Shown: positions 18,147 through 23,386 of the stretch, piece after piece
How positions within the stretch are numbered: the stretch's first letter is position 1
Layout of the letters: every line of letters starts with the position of its first letter
Origin: Sphingobacterium composti
GTDB taxonomy: Bacteria; Bacteroidota; Bacteroidia; Sphingobacteriales; Sphingobacteriaceae
Reading direction: 5' to 3'
DNA: 64,000 nucleotides
NCBI RefSeq assembly: GCF_009829075.1
Contig: NZ_WUQZ01000003.1
Coordinates: forward strand, 213,280 to 277,279
Notes under the pieces: model-generated
What the model saw: the letters and a program-made list of their open reading frames with translations, nothing else
Told to the model about the DNA's origin: nothing
Database searches by the model: none
Position numbers and translations under genes: made by a program

Positions 18147-18184
18147 AAAGGGATAAGATAAATAATGATAAACCTCATCCCTTT
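18147..18184 (-). terminator. Hairpin downstream of rtcB
   Basis: On the minus strand, aaagggatgag and cttatcccttt form an 11-bp stem with one G-U pair and a 16-nt loop, about 25 bp past the rtcB stop. The T-run that follows is only three bases, so termination strength is uncertain. Confidence 0.5.
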
Positions 18185-18208
18185 GCATTAATATCCATTA
18201 ATGTTATT

Positions 18209-19630
18209 TTAATCTTCTCGAGAGCCATCATCTGCCATACGAACAATTTTTGGATGAAAAGTCGCGACAACATCTACTAAATTCTCTTGTGCCGCCATTA
18301 CGGTATGGATGTCTTTGTATGCCATTGGTGATTCATCCATACCAGCTCCCAACAAGGTAATGCCATTTTCTGCTAGGAGATTTTTCAAATCTCCTTTGTG
18401 TAAGGTTTTGATAGCTTGGGTACGGCTCATTAGTCGTCCTGCGCCATGTGAAGCCGAATTGATAGCTTGTGCATAGCCTTTACCACTCACGAGGAAACCT
18501 GGAGTCGCCATGGAACCTGGGATTATCCCCATGACATCCTTAGAAGCAGGGGTGGCACCTTTGCGATGTACGATGACTTCTTTACCGTTCCATGTTTCTT
18601 TCCACGCAAAATTGTGGTGGTTTTCTACTTTAGCTAACAATTCAGCACCTAATGCAGTTTTAATTTTGGTATGAATAACCTCGTGGCAAGCAGAAGCATA
18701 ATCACCTGCAAGGTTCATCGCTATCCAATATTCTTGCCCTTCTTGAGTGTCCAAATCCAAGTAAGCAAGGTTTTGCGCTTGGTAAGGTAACTTACAGATT
18801 TCTTTGGCTAACTTGGTGTAATGCCCAGCAATAGTCGCACCTAATCCACGAGAGCCTGAGTGTGTCAATAAGGCTAGATATTTTCCAGCTTCAATATCTA
18901 GTGCTTCATCCTTTTCAGTGAATTCTATAATACCAAATTCGACAAAGTGATTACCTCCACCTGAAGATCCCAATTGTGCCCAAGCTTTGTCTTTCAGTTC
19001 GCGGAGAAATGCGTTTTCTTCAAAAGCTTTACCGTCCAGTATTTCGTGTTTAGCACGTTCATGTTTCAAGAATCCATGCCCTGCACCAAACTTGGTTTCG
19101 CTTAATAACACAGTCTTGAGTTTGTCATGTTGTAATGCTAAGTAGGAGTCGGGTAAATCGAAAATTGACAAAGCCATGCGGCAACCAATATCTACACCTA
19201 CACCATAAGGAATTACGGCATTATTGGTAGCTAAGACACCACCAATCGGAAGTCCGTATCCTTGATGTGCATCGGGCATCAAAGCACCAGCCACAGTTAC
19301 GGGTAGCTTCATTGCAATATTCATTTGCTCTTTGGCACCCAGCTCAATATTTTCTTCACCAAATACAGCATATCCTTCAGGATTCTCGTTTAATGCTATC
19401 AAATCCTCTTGAATAGTTTCAATGTGTAACAATGTTTCGGCTAATGGTTTAAAAATCTCGTGAGCTATGAAATCTTCAGGTTTTTCCAATACCTCCTTGA
19501 AGTAGTTAAGCATCTGTTCTTTGGAAAAGCCTAGGCGTTTCTTGTTGATTTTAAGGGCTACTCCCATTGCATGATTTTCTTTATATCCAAGGGCAATCAA
19601 GTCCTTGCCATTTATGCGTTTATTTTCCAT
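18209..19630 (-). CDS. rtcB: RtcB-family RNA 3'-phosphate ligase
   Basis: A 473-residue RNA ligase that joins 2',3'-cyclic-phosphate or 3'-phosphate ends to 5'-OH ends with GTP and Mn2+. All signatures are present: GVDIGCRM (metal Cys/Asp), GSSGGGNHFVEF, HSGSRGLG, ENHHNFAW (metal His), HRKGATPA, PGSMATPGFLVSGKG and SASHGAGRLMSR, whose His would take the GMP. The frame is open to a TTG at 19651 inside a hairpin; the ATG at 19630 gives MENKRINGKDLIALGY and is preferred. It follows the slipin-like gene by about 60 bp and is probably cotranscribed with it and the structured leader. No RtcA cyclase or archease gene is in the window. Confidence 0.95.
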   Translation of the reverse strand: MENKRINGKDLIALGYKENHAMGVALKINKKRLGFSKEQMLNYFKEVLEKPEDFIAHEIFKPLAETLLHIETIQEDLIALNENPEGYAVFGEENIELGAKEQMNIAMKLPVTVAGALMPDAHQGYGLPIGGVLATNNAVIPYGVGVDIGCRMALSIFDLPDSYLALQHDKLKTVLLSETKFGAGHGFLKHERAKHEILDGKAFEENAFLRELKDKAWAQLGSSGGGNHFVEFGIIEFTEKDEALDIEAGKYLALLTHSGSRGLGATIAGHYTKLAKEICKLPYQAQNLAYLDLDTQEGQEYWIAMNLAGDYASACHEVIHTKIKTALGAELLAKVENHHNFAWKETWNGKEVIVHRKGATPASKDVMGIIPGSMATPGFLVSGKGYAQAINSASHGAGRLMSRTQAIKTLHKGDLKNLLAENGITLLGAGMDESPMAYKDIHTVMAAQENLVDVVATFHPKIVRMADDGSRED

Positions 19631-19648
19631 TTTGAATCTCTTTTTAAG

Positions 19649-19681
19649 CAAGAGACAACCCCTCTTTATCGTTGCCTCTTG
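19649..19681 (-). promoter_or_regulatory. Hairpin in the slipin-rtcB junction
   Basis: On the minus strand, caagaggcaac pairs with gttgtctcttg (11 bp, one G-U) across an 11-nt loop. It begins 12 bp after the slipin stop codon and ends 18 bases before the preferred rtcB ATG; its 3' arm overlaps the alternative TTG start. It could tune rtcB translation or stability, or be a processing site. Base pairing is seen; function is inferred. Confidence 0.55.
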
Positions 19682-19693
19682 CGCCTCTTTAAT

Positions 19694-20788
19694 TTATTTA
19701 ACAAACAATTGTTTCAATTGGTCTACGATTTGGCTATTTCCAGAAACGGAGATGCTATTAATCTTTTCTGCGATTTTCTCCACATATTCCATTTCTTTTA
19801 ATTTAAGCAACATCGTATTCTCTTCCATCAATTTTGCTGTATTTAACAAGCTACGTGTCGAAGCTGTTTCTTCGCGGCGCATGATGATATTGGCTTGTGC
19901 CTTTTTCTCAGCGACCAACACTTGATTCATGATGTCTCGAATATCACCTGGTAAGATGACATCTTTGATACCCGCATTGAATACTTTGATACCTAAGTTG
20001 TCAATTTGTTCCATCGAATTTGATAAAACGTGAGTGCTGATTTCAGCTTTATTCTCCATCAACTCATCCAATGTCATCGTACCAATATAAGTACGTAACG
20101 CCAATTGCATCAACATATAAAGTTGTTTTTCAAAGTCCTTATTGTATAATATTGCTTTGATGATATCGACAATTTGGTATTGGATGGAAAAATTAATCCG
20201 GATTTGTGCTTTGTCTTTTGTTAAAATTTCTTGCCCTACAATTTCCATTGTTGTTTGACGCATATCCGCTTTGGCAATAGCAATTGTCGTTGCATTCTTC
20301 CACCATTGGTAGTTTCCTGGTTCTAATATCTGTGTAAATACTCCGTCGATAAACAACAAACCTTTTTCCGAAATATCAATTTTATATTGTCGAACATAGA
20401 ACGCAAGTGCTTGTTTCTCCAATAATTGTTTATTGATAGTTGCTGGTATTTCAATTGTCGAGATATCGTATTTGTCAAAACGGTACTCCTCTAAGTTTTT
20501 CCAAAAGATATGTCGTCCTGCTGCTAATACTTGCTTGAAGTTATTGTTTACAAAAACCAAGCATATTTCATTATCCATCACATCCACAATATGTACACAT
20601 TCCGTAAAGCCATCTATTTGTAATAGTATATTGTTGTCAAAGCGCGACTGAAATGTATTGGATAAATTATAGACTTCGCATTGCTCACGGAAGCCTATCC
20701 AGTATTTTCCTGTTGTCAATACGCGCTTAGGGGCATTGTTTTTAATCAATAAACCGATTTCATTTTTATTAATAGTTACCATTTTCAT
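19694..20788 (-). CDS. SPFH/slipin-like protein without a membrane anchor
   Basis: A 364-residue protein of the SPFH (band 7) family. The SPFH core runs from about residue 145 (ISEKGLLFIDGVFTQILEPG) through TKDKAQIRINFSIQYQI and LRTYIGTMTLDELMENKAEI to NLGIKVFNAGIKDVILPGDI. A coiled-coil helix rich in Ala and Glu follows (VAEKKAQANIIMRREETAST). An unusual N-terminal 130 residues look like a related repeat of the same beta fold (INKNEIGLLIKNN). Unlike typical slipins there is no hydrophobic N-terminal segment, so it is probably cytosolic and forms oligomeric rings. Slipin-like genes beside rtcB are known in several phyla. A role in RNA repair or in binding the neighbouring RNAs is inferred. 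Confidence 0.82.
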   Translation of the reverse strand: MKMVTINKNEIGLLIKNNAPKRVLTTGKYWIGFREQCEVYNLSNTFQSRFDNNILLQIDGFTECVHIVDVMDNEICLVFVNNNFKQVLAAGRHIFWKNLEEYRFDKYDISTIEIPATINKQLLEKQALAFYVRQYKIDISEKGLLFIDGVFTQILEPGNYQWWKNATTIAIAKADMRQTTMEIVGQEILTKDKAQIRINFSIQYQIVDIIKAILYNKDFEKQLYMLMQLALRTYIGTMTLDELMENKAEISTHVLSNSMEQIDNLGIKVFNAGIKDVILPGDIRDIMNQVLVAEKKAQANIIMRREETASTRSLLNTAKLMEENTMLLKLKEMEYVEKIAEKINSISVSGNSQIVDQLKQLFVK

Positions 20789-21066
20789 AATCTATATTTT
20801 TTATGTTATCATACTCTGTTAAATAAAGCCCTCTGGTTCTTGTTCATTGCTCTATATCGGAATACAAAAGGAACGTTCCGTTATATTTCCTCAGCGTAGT
20901 GCCCAGGATTGAATCGCGATGATTAGGATTCTTTCGAGCTCACTGGCAGATGAAATAAGCGGTTCGGCTTGTTTTGTATTGCAAAGACTTGGTTCAATTG
21001 TTTGATGACAGCGGTAATATTACCTCAATCTTCAAACGGAACAAGAAGCAAAAGGCTTCGAAAATA

Positions 21067-21157
21067 GACTTTTTAATGAAGTCATACATTTGAAACTTTC
21101 GTTTCTCCAACCAAAGACACATTCCCTAGATGTGCGCGGGACTCGAACCCGCCTATT
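21067..21157 (-). ncRNA. Second, incomplete tRNA-like segment (T-arm plus closed acceptor-like hairpin)
   Basis: Directly downstream of the permuted tRNA core comes a second canonical T-arm: stem gcggg/cccgc (21152-21148 and 21140-21136) with loop TTCGAGT. It stacks directly on a 6-bp hairpin gcacat/atgtgt (one G-U, 7-nt loop), laid out like the closed acceptor stem of the first unit. A gaaac-GAAA-gtttc hairpin (21105-21092) and gactt/aagtc (21083-21067) follow. No clear D-arm with matching stem is present, so this unit is a partial or diverged copy. Base pairs are seen directly; boundaries are uncertain. Confidence 0.6.
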
Positions 21158-21158
21158 G

Positions 21159-21224
21159 TGCTATGCTCTACCATCTGAGCTATCTTAACAAGTAAGAGCA
21201 GGATTCGAACCTGCGACCGTAGCA
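21159..21224 (-). ncRNA. Circularly permuted tRNA-like RNA core
   Basis: On the minus strand, in transcript order: anticodon-stem 3' strand TGCTA (21224-21220), variable loop CGGTC, T-arm gcagg-TTCGAAT-cctgc (21214-21198), acceptor 3' strand beginning tctta, a pentaloop cttgt, acceptor 5' strand ending taaga (21187-21183), TA (positions 8-9), D-arm gctc-AGATGGTA-gagc (21180-21165), A26, and anticodon-stem 5' strand TAGCA (21163-21159). TAGCA and TGCTA pair in all five positions. Spacing is canonical throughout, and U8, A14, G15, G18G19, A21, C48, G53-C61 and T54T55C56/A58 are all present. The acceptor stem is closed by a loop, so there is no CCA end, and both RNA ends lie at the anticodon loop. 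Bacterial YrlA-type Y RNAs are known tRNA mimics of comparable design. No ordinary tRNA can be built here in normal order. Confidence 0.85.
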
Positions 21225-21415
21225 GTGTACTTCTAAGTCAATAACTCATCAGCATATTGCAATCTATTGAAGGCAACACTACCCTGTTATACAGAAACAG
21301 GCGACAAGGATGTTATATGCAACTTAAAAGTTTCTTTATGCTTCTGTCGAAGCAAATATTTTCAAAAAGCTTTCGCTTATTTTTCTCAAAGAACAATTGT
21401 CATTGCTGACAATAC

Positions 21416-21423
21416 AAAGATGC
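21416..21423 (-). promoter_or_regulatory. Possible -7 box for the leader/slipin/rtcB transcript
   Basis: Minus-strand CATCTTTG differs by one base from the Bacteroidota -7 consensus TAnnTTTG. No matching -33 TTTG is seen, but a 17-bp palindromic site (21434-21450) lies 10 bp upstream, where an activator could replace it. The inferred start would fall near the first hairpin of the leader. Weak evidence on its own. Confidence 0.35.
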
Positions 21424-21433
21424 ATAGGGGTGT

Positions 21434-21450
21434 ACGCAGTGCTTTTGCGT
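21434..21450. promoter_or_regulatory. Putative operator, copy 1: ACGCA-N7-TGCGT
   Basis: acgcagtgcttttgcgt is an inverted repeat with 5-bp arms and a 7-bp spacer. The same architecture recurs at 21556-21572, and both lie between the divergent slipin-rtcB leader and the WYL regulator gene. The shared spacing suggests binding of the same dimeric regulator, most likely the adjacent WYL protein. Confidence 0.5.
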
Positions 21451-21555
21451 AGTAGTGTGTTGCTGTAAAATTTCTTTTAAAATATATTTAAAAGACTGAT
21501 ATTCAATTTGATTAATTTTTTTTTATTTTTTATTTGATGATGATATATTCTTGTT

Positions 21556-21572
21556 GCGCAATTGTATTGCGT
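21556..21572. promoter_or_regulatory. Putative operator, copy 2: GCGCA-N7-TGCGT
   Basis: gcgcaattgtattgcgt repeats the arm sequence and 7-bp spacer of the site at 21434-21450, with one arm base changed. It lies 53 bp before the WYL regulator start, a position suited to autoregulation. Confidence 0.5.
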
Positions 21573-21625
21573 AGATATGTAGTCTTTTATTTATATTTAA
21601 ATCACTTAAACGAGGGTCAAATGAT

Positions 21626-22651
21626 ATGTCTGTAAATAAACTAGCGCTTATTCGGTACAAAACCATTGATTCATGTCTGTGTCAGCGACATCGCAAATGG
21701 ACTTTGGAGGACTTGATTCATAAAGTTTCGGAGATGATTTACGAATTGGAGGGAATTCATACAGGAATCAGTAAAAGAACTATCCAAGGAGATATTCAGC
21801 TGATGCGTAGTAATAAGTTGGGGTATAATGCGCCAATCGTCGTGTTGAATCGAAAGTTTTATGCATATTCTGACCCTCATTATAGCATCAGTAACTCGCC
21901 AATTTCTGAGGTAGATATGGAGAATATGCGTAGTGCTGTAGATGTGTTGAAGCATCTAAATGGCTTTAATTATTTCGACGAAATGAGCGATTTGATAGCT
22001 CGGTTGGAAAGTAATCTAAACAAAGGCGAAGGCAATCAAAAATCTGTTATTCAAATGGAGGGCAATAAATTGCTCAAAGGCTTACAATGGATAACACCTA
22101 TTTATAAGGCTATTCGTGAAGAAATTCCACTGCTTATTGATTATAAATCTTTCAAATCTAAAGAAGCTATTGAAACAGTCTACTATCCTTATCTACTCAA
22201 GGAATACAGAAATCGCTGGTTTGCGATTGTAAAGCCTAAAAATGGCAGTGTGATACTGACCTTGGCGTTGGATAGGATTAAGAATATTCAGGAAATGGCT
22301 AAGTCTGGCTTTGTAAGGTATGAAGGAGTGGACTTTGACCGTTATTTTGAAGATACAATAGGTGTCACAAAGTCTCATAATGACCGTGGTCAGCGTGTTC
22401 TGTTATCAGTAGATGCAAAGAATGCGCCTTATGTCGAAACAAAGCCTATACATGCTTCTCAAAAAATAATAGAAAGGCACGAGGATGGAAGTATTATTAT
22501 TCGTATCGATGTGGTTTTGAATTACGAGTTAGAGCGCGAGATATTAGGTTTTGGCGAGGCTATTAAAGTTCTTAGTCCACTACGTTTGAAAGAGCGTATT
22601 ATTAATCGAGTAAGAAGAAGTTTGCTACAATATGAAGGGGTGAAGAAATAG
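21626..22651 (+). CDS. WYL-domain transcriptional regulator
   Basis: A 341-residue DNA-binding regulator. The N-terminal 75 residues form a winged-helix-like region (LEDLIHKVSEMIYE, SKRTIQGDIQLMRSNKLG). A WYL sensor domain at about residues 170-230 contains LLIDYKSF and YPYLLKEYRNRWFAIVKP, where the family's W-Y-L is W-F-A, followed by a WCX-type C-terminal region ending in LRLKERIINRVRRSLLQY. WYL domains are thought to sense nucleic acids or nucleotides and often control RNA-repair, DNA-repair or defence genes. It is divergent from the slipin-rtcB leader, with two palindromic sites between, and is the natural candidate regulator of that transcript. Confidence 0.85.
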   Translation: MSVNKLALIRYKTIDSCLCQRHRKWTLEDLIHKVSEMIYELEGIHTGISKRTIQGDIQLMRSNKLGYNAPIVVLNRKFYAYSDPHYSISNSPISEVDMENMRSAVDVLKHLNGFNYFDEMSDLIARLESNLNKGEGNQKSVIQMEGNKLLKGLQWITPIYKAIREEIPLLIDYKSFKSKEAIETVYYPYLLKEYRNRWFAIVKPKNGSVILTLALDRIKNIQEMAKSGFVRYEGVDFDRYFEDTIGVTKSHNDRGQRVLLSVDAKNAPYVETKPIHASQKIIERHEDGSIIIRIDVVLNYELEREILGFGEAIKVLSPLRLKERIINRVRRSLLQYEGVKK

Positions 22652-22709
22652 GACTATTATTTTTATTTTACATCAGACTAATAAATGGAAATTATCTTAA
22701 CCTTAACTT

Positions 22710-22717
22710 TAACTTTG
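22710..22717 (+). promoter_or_regulatory. -7 promoter box TAACTTTG for the copper operon
   Basis: An exact match to TAnnTTTG lies 16 bp before the ATG at 22733 and inside the longer reading frame that starts at 22685. It favours 22733 as the true start of the regulator. No clear -33 element is visible. Confidence 0.45.
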
Positions 22718-22732
22718 CATAAATTAGATCCA

Positions 22733-23296
22733 ATGCCTACACTCTATATAAAAAATATGGTTTGCAACCGCTGTATCATGGTGGTTGAAAATGAGTTGGA
22801 GAAAGCTGGAATTCAAGCTTCTCAAGTCAAGCTTGGTGAAGTCATTTTAAACGAACAGCCTAGTGACGCACTAATACAACAATTTACTGCGGCCATTGAA
22901 GCATTGGGTTTTGAGCGAATTGATGATAAGAAAAGTCGTGTAATCGAACAGATAAAAAATCAAATTATTCAATTAGTACATCACGATAATAATGACGCGA
23001 AGGTAAATCTCTCAGACTATTTGAGTGAAGCATTACTTCACGATTACAGTTATTTATCGAATCTATTTTCTGAAGTTGAAGGTACAACTATAGAAAAATA
23101 TTATATCGCACAAAAAATTGAAAAAGTCAAAGAATTGTTGGTTTATGATGAATTGTCACTTAGCGAAATCGCGGATAAACTCAATTATTCGAGTGTAGCT
23201 TATTTGAGTAATCAGTTCAAAAAAGTAACAGGTCTTTCACCAAGTCATTTCAAGCAAATTCGTTCGGATAAAAGAAAACCTTTGGATGAGATTTAG
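22733..23296 (+). CDS. AraC-type regulator with N-terminal HMA-like metal-binding domain
   Basis: A 187-residue regulator, probably of copper efflux. The N-terminal 65 residues resemble a heavy-metal-associated fold, with MVCNRCIMVVENELEKAG carrying a Cys-x2-Cys site. The C-terminal 95 residues form an AraC-type double helix-turn-helix with LSEIADKLNYSSVAYLSNQF and KKVTGLSPSHFKQIR. The frame is open to 22685, but a promoter box lies between the two possible starts and MPTLYIKNM is the usual opening. It lies 90 bp before copA. Direct metal sensing by the fused domain is inferred; many Bacteroidota copper loci carry this gene type. Confidence 0.82.
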   Translation: MPTLYIKNMVCNRCIMVVENELEKAGIQASQVKLGEVILNEQPSDALIQQFTAAIEALGFERIDDKKSRVIEQIKNQIIQLVHHDNNDAKVNLSDYLSEALLHDYSYLSNLFSEVEGTTIEKYYIAQKIEKVKELLVYDELSLSEIADKLNYSSVAYLSNQFKKVTGLSPSHFKQIRSDKRKPLDEI

Positions 23297-23386
23297 CTAA
23301 ATCTTACAAATTCTATCCAAAAAACTACAACCATTACTATCTTTTAATTTGCCAACTTTGTATCATAGTTTACGAACTCACTTATT

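Larger units (their letters stand above)
20789..21415 (-). other. Long structured leader of the slipin-rtcB transcript
   Basis: About 620 nt with no supported protein gene, read here as the 5' leader on the minus strand. Besides the permuted tRNA-like core and second T-arm listed separately, it holds compact hairpins: attgtca-GCAA-tgacaat (21396-21413), aagc-GAAA-gctt (near 21370), tgcttc-GACA-gaagca (near 21345), cctgtt/aacagg with a 7-nt loop (near 21290) and ggaacgttcc (near 20875). A possible further tRNA-like domain lies at 20900-20948: tgccag pairs with ctgggca with one bulge, enclosing gaatc/gattc. GNRA-type loops recur, as in stable non-coding RNAs. Whether this is one RNA or several processed RNAs cannot be seen. 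Confidence 0.65.

Noticed and set aside
21067..21240. A certain Y RNA (YrlA) with its Ro60 partner
   Set aside because: The topology is similar, but no Ro60/Rsr gene is in the window and I could not confirm the Ro-binding stem sequence, so the Y RNA name is kept as a possibility only.
21120..21270. Two ordinary tRNA genes on the minus strand
   Set aside because: The two T-arms and one D-arm look like normal tRNAs at first sight. In normal order, however, the acceptor strands do not pair and no anticodon arm lies between D-arm and second T-arm. The permuted order pairs fully.
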